DNA of 35,873 nt from Temnopleurus reevesii (GCA_036244855.1 BQKZ01006580.1:1-35873), one strand, 5' to 3'. Shown: positions 8,779 through 19,582, counted from the first letter of the stretch. Program-made: numbers and translations. Notes: generated from the sequence alone by a model not told the origin.

Positions 8779-8990
8779 CATGCGTGGCTCAGTGGTAGCG
8801 CGTCTGCCCTATGAACGGAAGGTCGTGGGTTCGATCCCCGGCCGAGTCATTCCAAAGACCACATGCCTGCTTGCCAAGTGCTCAGCATTTAGGAATGGAG
8901 AAGGTTAATATTAACTTTATATTATGCAGGGCCCACTGGAAGAATAGCTTACAGCTGAAAAAGGCTACCCTGGGTAAATAAGAGATATTA
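8779..8990 (+). mobile_element. tRNA-derived SINE, family 1 (plus strand)
   Basis: The head has GTGGCTCAGTGGTAG (A box) and GGGTTCGATCCCC (B box). The body includes CTGCTTGCCAAGTGCTCAGC and TTATATTATGCAGGGCCCAC, and the tail ends GGCTACCCTGGGTAAATAAG. It is the best-preserved member of the family with copies at 3604-3842 and 30224-30440. No amino-acid acceptor stem can form, so a functional tRNA is excluded. Confidence 0.85.
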
Positions 8991-9046
8991 AATGAACACA
9001 TCAATATACACACGTGAAGATCGCGTTGAAGTGTTTGAACCCATGC

Positions 9047-9722
9047 TGTTTGTCCATTGTCTTAACGACAGAGCCATTTGCGTGAAGGAGACTTGAAGCG
9101 GACTTAAAGATAGAATACTTCTTTTGCGAGCTAAAATCTGACTTTCCAAGATTGTTTTGTGTTATGTTGAAGAGTACTAAATGTTAAAACTTATCACCAA
9201 TTAATCAAGCACAAAAATAGGTCATGATAAGAGCATTTATAGTTATTTCAATGATAATTCTTTTATTCGAGGCCTCGAAATAATGGACCGCGCGTTCAGA
9301 ATTCAAAACGGCCGTTAACCGCTAGTTGACCAATAACGCAAGATTCTGTCTCGGCGCGCATTCCGTATGGTATGGCAGTGTATTGAAGTGCATACTGTAC
9401 GTGCTCTTACAATGTTGTGTGTGTGCTAACGCGCTAGGAGTATCGCGATACCGTTGGTGTCAAGATAAATAATGATAGAATAGATTTTTATTTGAATGAA
9501 ATATTCTGGACTACATTCGACCAAAATACTTCATAGAGGTTATTATTTTGGCATATCCGATTTACGCAACAAGTTGTAAGCATAACCGACATGTGTGCAG
9601 ATGTAGTTTTCTACCTTTAAATCCGATTCGCGAATCTGTATTCTGAACGGTAACAAAATGGTCTTCCGAACTGGCCTTCAAAATTAGCTTAGTTAACTTT
9701 GAAAACTATGTGTGAACGGGTC
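9047..9722. repeat. Degenerate relatives of the foldback family of 26418-27655
   Basis: ACGACAGAGCCATTTGCGTG, then GGAGACTTGAAGCGGACTT, resembles CAACAGAGCCACTTTGCGTC at 26988. At 9640-9722, GGTCTTCCGAACTGG and GTGTGAACGGGTCT resemble GGTCTTCCGAACCGG at 27059. Between them is AT-rich DNA without recognised content. The assignment is tentative. Confidence 0.4.
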
Positions 9723-10043
9723 TATGTCATGTTGGAAAGGGAATTCTTATTTTCCTTTGATTAAAGAAACGGTTTTGATCAGACTAAATTCGATCAATAT
9801 CTTCATATTGTGCAAATTTTTATGAAAACAGTACTGTTGCACGCGGTTGACGTGTGTCTCGTCATGCAGAGTTTGAGAAATAGCAGACCCAGCATTTCAA
9901 AAGCATCCAGATAAACCGACAGTGGTCAATACTGGAATACCAAGCAGTTTTGGGCATGAATTATTTTTAGCAGATTTCGAATCAGAAATCTTAGATATTT
10001 ATATTTTTTCCACAAGATTTTTAGAGTAACCAATCCTGATTTT
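9723..10043. other. Unassigned non-coding sequence
   Basis: AT-rich, with no open frame of note and no repeat relation recognised. Confidence 0.35.
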
Positions 10044-10149
10044 GATGAATAGCGCATAAGTATGTGCTTTATTTTAGAAATCCGAGGCCTTTAACCACGT
10101 TAACCTTTTGAAATGTTAAACGTTGGCAATTACATTTTACATTAAGTAA
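10044..10149 (+). repeat. Dispersed repeat, copy 2 of 4127-4230
   Basis: It matches 4127-4230 across about 104 bp with few differences. It is followed at once by a GA-rich microsatellite. Confidence 0.75.
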
Positions 10150-10180
10150 CAGTTGAAACAACAAAAACAATAGATAGTTA

Positions 10181-10208
10181 GAGAGAGATAGCGAGAGAGA
10201 GAGAGAGT
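10181..10208. repeat. (GA)n microsatellite
   Basis: GAGAGAGATAGCGAGAGAGA run. A second short GA run is at 10347-10363. The sequences just upstream of both runs resemble each other (AGTTGAAACAACAAAAACAA against GGTTGGAACAACAACAAAAG), so the pair may be a diverged duplication of about 170 bp. Confidence 0.8.
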
Positions 10209-10363
10209 CATAGACAGAGAGATATGATGTAGTGGGGGTGAATTTCACTAATAATTCCAACGAAATTTAAATAAGGATTATCTACTCTGCATGCTTTCCC
10301 CAAATATTTGTTTAATAACGGTTGGAACAACAACAAAAGAGAAAACAGAGAGAGAGAGAGAGA

Positions 10364-11040
10364 ATCAGGGAAAGAAACGGGAAAATTCCCTAGGCCAGGT
10401 TGGCAATTTTTATTTATTTACTTGGATATTATTTTTAATCGGAAATTGTTCCAATAAGAATGATAAACAGCAAAGCAATCTGGACCTTTTGATGCTGCAG
10501 AAACCGAACATTTTCCCTTCCAATCTCGCTCCCGACCTTTCGCCGATATTGAAATACCGAGTTACGTACGGTATTTCCTTTCCATGACTGGTGTTCCTGT
10601 TTCATTTCCTAAAGTTCAGCTTGAACGGGCATTGACATTAGGCGAGAAAGGATCGACACCAGTCTCATCGATTTTGGCGCCAAACTCATAATGAACATTT
10701 TCTATTTTGAACAAACTTGCGCGCGAGATCGAATGCCAGTCTACACTAAAGCAATAAAAGCACATTGTAATGAACATGTTGAAATGAACACACGAAGAAT
10801 GTTGTTTCAGTGTGAAATTTAAAATTCTTATAGATCGCTATAAAACTGAATTCGTTTTAGATTACCTGACATTTTGTGATCAATAAATTTTCTAAACTTG
10901 AATTCCCAGTAGAATATCACAAAATACTAGTATTACCACGTTTATGGTGTCCGCTCCGACGACAGACATTCGCCAAAAAGGGTTTTGGAGACCAAGGTAA
11001 TTAACAAGCACTCCACTAATTGAAGAGATTTGTACAGTCT
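10364..11040. other. Unassigned non-coding sequence
   Basis: No gene or element recognised. A short TTTTGGCGCCAAA-like palindrome occurs near 10670-10686. Confidence 0.35.
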
Positions 11041-11288
11041 TCTCGCGATGTGCAAACGTAGGACGTAGGTCGTATGTATTATATTACCGGGCTTTCGCAT
11101 TCACAACGCGGACGTTATCAACGCCGTTAATTGAAAAGAATTAGCCAGTCATGACCGTTCTTCTAACGGATGCGATAATGACAGTAGATCACTTGTCTCG
11201 AGATGTGCAAACGTAGAAAGTAAGTATTGTCTCAAGATGTGCAAACACAGAGCATAGGTACATACGTTCTACGTTTGCATATCATGAA
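11041..11288. repeat. Short motif TGTCTCGAGATGTGCAAACG repeated
   Basis: Three direct copies lie at 11041-11061, 11194-11216 and 11228-11250, and one inverted copy (CTACGTTTGCATATCATGA) at 11269-11288. They could be the worn termini of a small inverted-repeat element. Confidence 0.5.
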
Positions 11289-11771
11289 ACAACTGATCAA
11301 ACTCCCCTTAATTATTCTCCGCTACGATGAACATCTTTCAATACAATTACACTGTAAAGCAAAGACACCCCAAAGTTTTATGTGATCATATTTTTCAGAT
11401 GATTAAAACATTGTGTAACAGCGCAAATTTGGAAATAATTTCAAATTAAATGGTCTGTTCGTCCTTATTACATTTAGATTGATGTGAAATCTACATGGGA
11501 TGCAAAAATAATGAAACTGACTCATGCACTGTCAATATAATTAAAAATGGAATTTAGTGTAGCACGTTCTCACATTTTCCGCTTTTTAAAGCACTTATTG
11601 TTGATTATTAAGCATAATATTTTCCCAGCTAAGTTTATGATATTCGTCATCAATTACGAGTATTTAGATACTATCTACGTTTAGGATCTGGTTGTTGCCA
11701 ATTTATTAAATAAAGTATATGTTATATAATGCCTTTGATATAATTGTAAGGTGGGGCTTAGTTTGAAGCAC
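11289..11771. other. Unassigned AT-rich sequence
   Basis: No gene or repeat relation recognised. Confidence 0.35.
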
Positions 11772-11955
11772 ATCCCGAGACTTTCGGTGTGTGAGTGCGC
11801 AAAGCATGATACAGGGTATGCATTGTGTGACTACATCACACACATACAGCATTGCTCTATCCTCAGTCTTGGGGAGAGCACGAGACACACAATGAGACAC
11901 GCAATGCATACCCTGTATCACTCTCTGTGCATGCGCACAACGAAACCCAAGGGTC
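11772..11955. mobile_element. Foldback element with CATGATACAGGGTATGCATT arms
   Basis: The left arm, about 11787-11827, reads GTGCGCAAAGCATGATACAG then GGTATGCATTGTGTGA. The right arm at about 11893-11945 is its inverse, CACGCAATGCATACCCTGTA then TCACTC, CATGCGCACAA. The centre is about 65 bp. The 106- and 70-codon open frames on either strand are translations of the arms. Confidence 0.65.
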
Positions 11956-12465
11956 TGTTCTAGCAGACTAGGTGGCGCTTGTGAGCTTAATTTTCTAGCA
12001 TCTGTGATTTCATATTGGAAGCTCACTAGTAATCTTCTGAGTATTTTTTTTTCTAAAAAGTTACATTTTCTTTGAACGTCACCCCTGAATGCTTGTAATA
12101 AACTTTTTATTCCGAAAAATGGTAATATATCTTTGAGATGCTCAGTATTTTTTCACATAACTCTGTGGGAATAAATGTATGGAGAGCGTTGAACAATGAC
12201 ATCACAGAAATCGTTCGTGTTGCAACCTAGATAATCCCATATCAGGCGCAACTTAAACTCGAGCCTATGTCTTTAAGGATTAATTTAGGCGATTAATGAG
12301 AATACATTATCGTCTGATGTTACGTTATCATTATGAGCCTGCATCGGCATAAGAATACGAGCTGTAATGTCCCTTAATAAACCGCGTGATGAATTGTAAA
12401 TATGACCCTGAATTTATGCAGCATGCGAACTTGTTCCGCTGGGTAATTTCACATTCAATATTTTT
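11956..12465. other. Unassigned non-coding sequence
   Basis: No gene or repeat relation recognised. It precedes the GT-rich tandem array. Confidence 0.35.
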
Positions 12466-12619
12466 CATTGAATTCTTCCGCTCCAGTCGTTTTCCAGAAT
12501 GCGTGCCAACATTAGCTGAATAATTCTACTAATGTAATTAGCTTTCACCCCGCAATTCTGCGAGCGACAGCGGCGGTTACTGTATGTGGTAATTTGAAGA
12601 AGATGTCTGTACACGGCTG

Positions 12620-12661
<42 letters not shown>

Positions 12662-14110
12662 AGTGTTTGTGTGCGTGTTCGCGGTTGAGTTTGTGTGTGT
12701 GTGTGTGTGTGCGTGTTTGTGTGTGCGTGTGCATGTGCATGTGCTGATATATAAATGTATGTGCATGGACATGGAAAAAAGGAAAGAGTAGGCTTATACA
12801 TTGTAAAAAAAATACAACCTTGCAATCTTTTCATCGAATTCGTCCAGCCAAGTCGACTTCCAGAATGCATGCCAACATTAGCTGAATAATTCTACTAATG
12901 TAATTATCTTTCTACTTGCAATTTTGCGAGCGACAGTGGCGGTTACTGCATGCGGTAATTTAAAGAGAATGTGCGAGCGCGTTTGTGTTTATGTGTGTGG
13001 ATGTACGTGTGTGTGTGTATGGGTACGTGTTAATGTGTATCGGTGCTTGTGTATGCATGAGCCTATGTGTGTGGTTGTGTGCATGTGCTGGTATATAAAG
13101 GTATATGCGTGTAAGGTGCAACGAGCAACTTTTACCTGCAGAAACAAAATAGGAATACACTGACAGAAAATTTCAAATATTTTCAATCTATTCATCTTTA
13201 TAATGCCAACATTAGCAGTTTTGAATAATCTACTAAAATAAATGCAATTATCTTTTATCTCGCAATTCTGTGAGCGACAGCGGCGGTTACTGTATGTGGT
13301 GATTTGAAGAAGATGTCCGTACGCGGTTGTGTGTACGACGTGTATGTGTGTGTGTTTGTGTGCGTATGGGTTCATATGTCTGTATGTGTGTTTGTGTGTT
13401 GTGTGCATTTGCTGAAATATAAAGTTATATGCGTGGAAGGTACAGCAAAAAAGGGTAGGCTTGCATTGAAAAAAAATAATAATTTTCATCGAATTCATAC
13501 ATCCAAGTCAGTCACTAGAATGACAACATTAGCTAAATATTGTACTAATGTAATAAGCTTTCATATTGTAATTCTATGGACGACATCGTTTGTCTCTGTA
13601 TGCAGGACATCCTTATAATTTAAGGCAAAAGTTTACCCCACTGCCAGGGCAACTTATTCTGTTCACATTGTTTAAAAACCAATAGTTGTATTTAAAGATG
13701 CTCAATTATGTTGGTTGTATTTTGCTGTTGGGTCTATATTTGCCAAACTTTTTTAAGAGTCTAACTTGCCGAGGATGTGGGCTGACGGGTATATGTGGAT
13801 GTTTTTCGTGAGAGTTTATGAGTGCAACATATAAATGTACGTGTATGCAGGGTACAGCAAAAAAAAAAATGAAAAATTATGCGGAGAAAAAGTAGGCCTG
13901 CACTGCAAAATTCAATAATTTCATCGAAATTTCAAGCTCAGTCGGTCCCCCGAATGCCAACATTAGCGGAAGAATCTACTGATGTAATTTAACTTTCGTC
14001 TCGCAATGCTGCAGTGGCAGTGGGACTTCCGCCACGTCCAATGTGCGGTTATTTAAGAGAGTGTGCGTGTGTGCGTACACGGTGCGTGTTGCGTGGGTGA
14101 TAATTTTTTT
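12466..14110. repeat. Tandem array of five 295-435 bp units, most with a GT microsatellite
   Basis: Units start near 12466, 12832, 13191, 13486 and 13921, with spacings of 366, 359, 295 and 435 bp. Shared order: TCATCGAATTC, CCAGAATGC, GCCAACATTAGCTGAATAAT, CTACTAATGTAATTA, CGCAATTCTGCGAGCGACAG, CGGCGGTTACTG, then a GT-rich tract, a TATAAATGTATGTGCATG-like stretch and an A-rich segment. GT tracts are long in unit 1, shorter in 2 and 3, and nearly lost in 4 and 5. His/Thr-rich open frames up to 169 codons here are microsatellite translations. Confidence 0.85.
12615..12740. repeat. (GT)n microsatellite in unit 1
   Basis: Long runs of GTGTGT interrupted by GCGT and TTTGT segments. Confidence 0.95.
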
Positions 14111-14427
14111 GAGATCAAATGTGTGAGGGCATTCTACACTTTTATAAAAATTGTAAAAAATTCGAATAAAAAATTCGAATCTGTTGACTCGTTTTAAGAG
14201 CCATTGAGAAAAAAGATAAAGGTTCGTTCCCTTATTTTTTAAAGTATCGGTTTGGAGTAACGTGGAATCTTTCATGGAGCAATCGTGTCAACGTTTGGAA
14301 ATGTTTCAAATAACGGGACATGTAAAAAAAAATTATGAATAGTATTTGCCTAATATTGTAGGAGAGCATGTATCGGGGTATATTGTTTTGGTGAGTGTGG
14401 GCCAGTGTGGGCCAATACTACAAAATT
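14111..14427. other. Unassigned AT-rich sequence
   Basis: No gene or repeat relation recognised. Confidence 0.35.
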
Positions 14428-14606
14428 TCACCTGGATATAACACCGTTAAATCAGGTTGTTTCTAACATATTTCGGTGGTATACTAATTCTTGTCTACTT
14501 TGGTGTTAGCTTTGAATAAGTCTAAATCATAGGTGTTAATTTGGGTTAGAGTTCCTCCACTTGCACCTGATGTTAAAATAATCCTGAATTTTAGCACCGA
14601 ATAATC
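14428..14606. repeat. Cluster of GGTGTTA/TAACACC motifs, possibly a worn foldback element
   Basis: CACCTGGATATAACACCGTT, TTGGTGTTAGC, AGGTGTTAATTTG and CACCTGATGTTAAAATAATC recall the motif set of the foldback at 33809-34342. Arms are not clearly paired, so the relation is weak. Confidence 0.35.
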
Positions 14607-14785
14607 ACTATGATGAAAGTGTCGGCGAAAACATGTGTGAATATGTAGTTCACACACGCCCTCGATATGCAGTGCATGTTTACAACAAGATATGCGGAAA
14701 CGTATAGTCTCGGTGACATTTCAAGCTTCCAGTTGCCAAGGTAACTCGCCATAATTCACGACCGTATCCATCTCAACGTTTACCA

Positions 14786-15219
14786 TTAGGGCCGGGTCAC
14801 ACCTTTGCGTTTTTAGCCTGCGTCAGCCCAGCGTTTTTGCCAATTAAAAACGCTACCTGAGCGCACAAAGACGCAGGCCATACGATGGACTGACGTCCGG
14901 CATATTCTCCTTGAGCGCAAGCTGAACGTCAGTCCATCGTCTGATCAGCGTATACTGTGGGCTCCTGGAGCGTTTTTTTTAATTTGTTTAAAATTATGCT
15001 CGTTTCGAAATATACAGAAATTATACATATACATCGAAACGAAGTATCATCCATAAAGTGATTAAAAATTAATGGCGGTAATTATGGGTATGAGTTCAGA
15101 GCGCGTGGAAAGATGCAAAAAAGAAGGTCAAAGGAGGTAACGATTAAAAGAGTGTTTTTAATTTAAAAAAACGCTGGACCGACGCAGGCTAAAAACGCAA
15201 AGGTGTGAGTTGGCATTTA
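14786..15219 (+). mobile_element. MITE family C, complete copy
   Basis: The left arm reads CACACCTTTGCGTTTTTAGC then CTGCGTC. The right arm is its inverse, GACGCAGGCTAAAAACGCAA then AGGTGTGAG. A further inner palindrome, CGATGGACTGACGT with ACGTCAGTCCATCG, lies at 14883-14940. Length about 434 bp, no coding sequence. TTA flanks both ends, which may be a 3-bp target duplication. Other copies are at 3897-4053 and 33294-33722. Confidence 0.78.
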
Positions 15220-15601
15220 GCTCTGCGGTGGAAATGGTGGTTTATTGTGGCGTATATCGATCATGATGAGTAGGGCTATTATCATCTTTATGCCATAGTG
15301 TTTTGGTTTGTTGAAAGTGTTTTCCTGGTCTCTTTTGAACCATTGATAACGTAATCATATTCATTCAGTTTACTTGGAAATGGGTTGTGGTATGCCAAAG
15401 AGAAAATTCTTTATCTTTGAAGGTGTACTGCTTATCATACGCGGACTACATTCATTATATTAAACGCAACGACAAATAACAGATATATGTATTTACAATA
15501 GCGTTGATATAACAAAGTACCAGGGTTAAAAACAAATCTGTCATTCAAGCCTCGCAATAGCTTCATGAACACGAGAGAAAGTAGCTTCACTGTTTATCAA
15601 C
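15220..15601. other. Unassigned non-coding sequence
   Basis: No gene or repeat relation recognised. Confidence 0.35.
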
Positions 15602-15737
15602 TGAAGCCCCGGCCACATAGGACTCCGGAAGCAACGCTATTCACCCCGACTCTTTGTTAATGTACAGTTAACTGCCTCAGAAAAACGAGTCGGGGTGAAT
15701 CGTGTTGCTTCCGGGGTCCTATATGACCGGGGCTTTA
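15602..15737. mobile_element. Compact foldback MITE, GAAGCCCCGGCC ends
   Basis: The left arm GAAGCCCCGGCCACATAGGA, then CTCCGGAAGCAACG and ATTCACCCCGACTC, pairs with the right arm GAGTCGGGGTGAAT, CGTGTTGCTTCCGGGGTCCT and GACCGGGGCTTT. The arms are about 50 bp around a roughly 35-bp loop. Only this copy is in the window. Confidence 0.78.
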
Positions 15738-15820
15738 ATATATGCGACAATATTCTCCGCAGAATAAAAATGAGGGAATTTGAATTTCTTTCGTGTGCAT
15801 CTCGCCACTAGAAAATGATG

Positions 15821-16300
15821 GAATGGAAGCTAGTTGCTTTGTCCCTTCAGTTCACAGTGAATAAGAGGAATGTGAGCATGTCCCTTCACTGTGAGCAGAA
15901 GGGACAAAGGCCTGGGACAAAGTAACCAACCTCCATTCAAGCATTCACAATAGCTAGATGATCACACAAAAGAAATTTCTTCCTTCTCATTCTGAGGAAA
16001 AATGTTGAGCGAGAGTCGCACCTGAATGGAAGCTGGTTGCTTTGTCCCTTCTGCTCACAGTGAATGAGCCCCTTCATTGTGACAAGAAGGGACAAAGGTC
16101 TGGGACAATGTAAACAATATCCATTCAATCATTCACAATAGCTAGATTATCACACGCAAGAAATTTTCCGCTCTTCTCAATTAGTGGAATATGTTGAACA
16201 AGAGTTGTACTTTCTTTGTAGTCATGAAGCTATTGTGAATGCTTAAATGAAGTAGTTTACTTTGTCCCAGTCCATTGTCCCTTCTGTACACTGTGGGGTT
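15821..16300. repeat. Tandem/inverted repeat with TTTGTCCCTTCTG motifs, period about 203 bp
   Basis: Units start with GAATGGAAGCT at 15821 and 16024. Each contains TTGCTTTGTCCCTTC, TTCACAGTGAAT and the inverse AGAAGGGACAAAGGCCTGGG. A third, inverted piece (TTTACTTTGTCCCAGTCC, then GTCCCTTCTG) closes the array at 16240-16300. Relatives occur at 35357-35680. The arms within each unit pair, so each unit is itself a foldback. Confidence 0.7.
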
Positions 16301-16322
16301 ATCAAACAAGTCCTACATAATA

Positions 16323-16530
16323 TCTTATTTTCAAGAAGTGACGGGAGCCACAGGGTATTGTCACACGAAATGAGTTACAAATCCATTGAAACATGTCCTT
16401 CTATATACAGATAGAATTAACACGTTGTTCGATAGGATACCCATTGAATTGGCGCTATGTCAGGATGTATTTGTCTTCATGAAAGAGTACCATTTGGCTC
16501 CCGTCACTTCGTTAAAACACGGACGATATA
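16323..16530. mobile_element. MITE family D, AGTGACGGGAGCCA ends
   Basis: AAGTGACGGGAGCCA at 16336-16350 pairs with TGGCTCCCGTCACTT ending near 16509, and the arms extend outward through TTTTAACGAAG-like sequence. The second copy, at 33466-33659, matches internally through TGTTACACGAAATGAGTTAC and AGGATGTATTTGTCTTCATG. Length about 200 bp. Confidence 0.75.
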
Positions 16531-16885
16531 TTTGTGACGTCTTTTACTCGTCTTTAAACACTGAAAAACATCGGTATTGATTTCACCGGCACTGCTGTTG
16601 TACCGTAATATACTGATGGGCTGGGATTTACTCACTGCTTGTATGATTTAAATGAGCGCTGAATAATCTCGGCTCTTAGAATGTTACATTTAAATTTCAT
16701 ATTTTCACCCTTCGTCTCTCTTTCTCTCACACACAGTTTCTCTCAGTTTGTTCTTTTCTTTACTTTTTTTTCGTACTGTTATAGATACTTTATAACCTCT
16801 TAAGAATGCTAATGATTTGAAACATCCTTCGGTACTTATAACGAATTCTCGTTTCTTTCTATCCTTTTCTCTCTTTTCAAACATG
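16531..16885. other. Unassigned sequence with a pyrimidine-rich tract
   Basis: CT/T-rich stretches lie at 16705-16770 and 16850-16880. They immediately precede the CRE-like cluster. No gene was recognised. Confidence 0.4.
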
Positions 16886-16899
16886 TACATTTTCAACTC

Positions 16900-16947
16900 T
16901 GACGTCATTTTCCACGCACGTGACGTCATCTGCCTACTTTGACGTCA
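16900..16947. promoter_or_regulatory. Cluster of three CRE-like TGACGTCA palindromes with an overlapping E-box
   Basis: Exact full CRE sites (TGACGTCA) sit at 16900-16907, 16921-16928 and 16940-16947, start-to-start spacings of 21 and 19 bp, about two helical turns. The middle one overlaps CACGTG at 16917-16922. TGACGTCA is the consensus for CREB/ATF bZIP factors and CACGTG for bHLH-Zip factors. Three perfect 8-mers in 48 bp are most unlikely by chance. Promoter function is inferred; no downstream coding exon is identified. The identical cluster near 8185-8232 is an assembly copy. Confidence 0.55.
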
Positions 16948-16961
16948 CATTGATCACCATT

Positions 16962-16975
16962 ATACAGGTAAGTGC
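16962..16975 (+). promoter_or_regulatory. Consensus 5' splice-donor-like sequence
   Basis: TACAGGTAAGTGC contains CAG/GTAAGT, a full match to the animal splice-donor consensus, with GT at 16968-16969, about 20 bp after the last CRE. If real, it would end a short non-coding first exon. No transcription start or acceptor can be proven from sequence. Confidence 0.3.
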
Positions 16976-17285
16976 GCCTTCTTAAATTACCTTAGTCGAG
17001 TATATTACAGACCTTTAAAAAAGGGACATATTGTAGCTTATTTGAACAATCGTCCAAGCATTTGCTTGCTAGCGATATTTTATTGACTTACAGGGTTTCA
17101 TCAAGTGAGTATTCACATGTTAGGGGCTATAAAATATGACTGCAGTAAGAATTGCTTGTATTTTTTGTTTAATCTGACAACCCTGTCGCAAATTGGTGAT
17201 ATTCTAATAAGAAGTCGCACGATTTGGTAAATTTTACTACTGCAAAGAATGACACAAAACTGCCTGATATCATGATGTAAGATAT

Positions 17286-17786
17286 ATTAAAGCCCAAGTA
17301 AAGTTTTGGTAAAAGCAAATATTTTGTCCCCAACTTGTGTCTTCAAATCTAAATAAAATAAAATACAGTATCATGAACATACTGCACAAAAGATCGCGTG
17401 AAAAAATGAATAAGTATTGGTAAAGTTATACCCTAAAATGTCCAAAATAGTTCAGTGTCGTGTCTCCCGACACTAATTCAATATTGATAAGTAACACCTT
17501 CTCATGCACCGAACTGAATGAAAATTTCAGAATTGAATCTTTTTGTATACATTTTATCATGCTTTTGTCAAATCTCGGAAATAGCATTGCTTTATGCCCG
17601 ATAACAAACAGAACATTGTTATTACCAAGATAGGACGCTAAATGTGATTTAACGGTCAAATTCAACTCTTCAAAAAAAGTCAGTTTGTAAAAATATTGCT
17701 TGGGTCACTAAATGTGTGTGTGATATATACGTCATGATAAACATCCCGTAGAACTATAATGTCTAAATCGTTTCCAAAACTGTATT
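17286..17786 (+). repeat. Dispersed repeat R1, copy 2
   Basis: It follows the order of 6607-7135, including ATTAAAGCCCAAGTAAAGTT, ACAGTATCATGAACATACTG and TGATTTAACGGTCAAATTCA. The two copies differ by scattered substitutions and small indels. Confidence 0.7.
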
Positions 17787-17799
17787 TCGGCTTTAAGGA

Positions 17800-19070
17800 T
17801 ATAACAAAATGATGAAAGACGGATGCACACAAACTTACAAACACACACATACACACGTGCAAGCACACACAAACACATACGAGCGCTTGCACACATATAA
17901 CAATAATCACACACACACACACACACACATACACACACACACGATTTGCTTTAATCACTTATCTAAGCAACTTCGCCCACACGCGCGCTCGTAGATCTGT
18001 ACACCTGTACAGAAACATACACACACTTTCACCAACCTGCACCTTCAGTGTCACATACACATTTCTACTTAAACTTTATCCAAGCAACTATAATGAAACA
18101 AGACAAAAAAATTTGTACGACCTCTATATACAAACGTAAACATACATAAACCAACATACAATCTCAATCACGCACACGCACACAGACCCACACACACACA
18201 CAGTAACACACACGCGCGCGCTTTCTACTGAAACACTCATCCAAGCACCTTTAATGAAAGAGGAAAAGGATAAAAAGAGATGTGCAACCTTCCTTGTTTT
18301 TATGCATGAGCCCGGCGGAATCGGATTGTATTACTCGTCTGCACGCTGCAATGACATGCTTAGGGGTTGAATTTCACAACTTTACCCGGTTTAAGGGAAT
18401 GTTGTTCGATTTTGGTACACCTTACGGGGTCGGGTTGGCAGCAAACCAATACCAATTCAAGACAAGCGGTAGATGTTCTAGTCTTACATGCATAGGCGGC
18501 TTTGGACGTGTTAATCAACTTCGAATTACGGCAGAGACAAGATTTTCGAGCGGTTGTTACGGCTTCCCGTAGGTACACACATACACACACACACGCACAC
18601 ACAAACACACACACGCACATTCACGAGCGGAAATACGCGTACCTATACTCACAAACATACACACAATCATGTACAGCAATGCACAACCTCAGTCACACGT
18701 ACACGATTCTACTAAAAATCTAATCCAAGCAACTATATACAGCAAAACAACGAGAAAAGGGGATGTATAACGCTATTTACAAACGTACACACACGTACTC
18801 CTACACACACCCTCAATCACACACACACACATATTCTCTGCTAAAACACTCATCAAAGCGCCTTCAAGGAAAGAAAAATGGGGAAAATGTGTAAAACACC
18901 TTTGTTTTTTAAGCATGAGCCTGGCGGAGTTGGATGCACGCTAGCGAATGACATGCTTAGGGGTTGAATTTCACAACTTTACCCGGTTTAAGGGAATGTT
19001 GTTCGATTTTGTACATCTTACAGGGTTAGAATGTCAGTAAACCAATACCAATTCAGACGCAAGTTCTGCA
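17800..19070. repeat. CA-rich degenerate tandem array
   Basis: CA microsatellites at 17825-17945, 18170-18215, 18570-18620 and 18785-18835 alternate with units such as ACACTCATCCAAGCACCTTT and ACAGCAAAACAACGAG. A longer unit containing CATGAGCC.GGCGGA, AATGACATGCTTAGGGGTTG and TTTACCCGGTTTAAGGGAAT is present at about 18230-18480 and again at 18840-19060. The 96- and 73-codon open frames here are translations of repeats. Confidence 0.75.
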
Positions 19071-19084
19071 AACGGCTTTTTACC

Positions 19085-19582
19085 GCTTCTAGTGATTTGG
19101 GTTTTTTTTTTTGGAGAGGATAAACGCAAACCAGTCTTAATCATTAGGTTTAGAAAGTTTTAAGGCAGCAAACTTGTGCTTTTTTTAATCAAATTCCCAG
19201 ATATGCAGGCTCCAATTGTTCAACATGGACTTAGTTGTCCTCTTGTTGCTAAATACACTCTGGTTTCTTATGCTACTATCTTGACATAGACGTATCAACG
19301 TAAGTTTAGAGGCTGGAATGAAACGTTAAAGCGTCTTAGCAATGTTAAGATAGCTGAGACCCTTTTTGGAAACTGGCACCTGGATTTCCAAACAGCTTGT
19401 AAAGTCTTCCAGTAATATTTTTTTTTCGGAGAGGATGAACCCAAACCAGTCTTAATTATTAGGTTAAAAAAAGTTTAAAGGCAGCAAACTCGTGCTTTCC
19501 GAAACAAACTTCACCTACAATTTAAACAGAGGCCGATTGTTAAAATAGTCTTAGCTATCCTGCTCTTGTCGAAATGTCTTAA
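19085..19582 (+). repeat. Tandem duplication, period 315 bp
   Basis: GGAGAGGATAAACGCAAACC at 19113 and GGAGAGGATGAACCCAAACC at 19428 begin two diverged units. Both continue with AGTCTTAAT.ATTAGGT and GGCAGCAAACT.GTGCTTT. The same pair recurs at 31836-32333 in the second contig copy. Confidence 0.7.

Noticed and set aside
8779..8850. tRNA gene
   Set aside because: The A and B boxes are good, but the acceptor stem does not pair and a SINE body and tail follow.
12465..13498. His/Thr-rich and Val/Cys-rich open frames up to 169 codons
   Set aside because: They are translations of GT/CA microsatellites and occur in several frames at once on both strands.
17085..17110. Micro-exon between TTATTGACTTACAG and GTGAGT downstream of the CRE cluster
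   Set aside because: The acceptor and donor-like words leave only about 11 bp and no reading frame; chance occurrence cannot be excluded.
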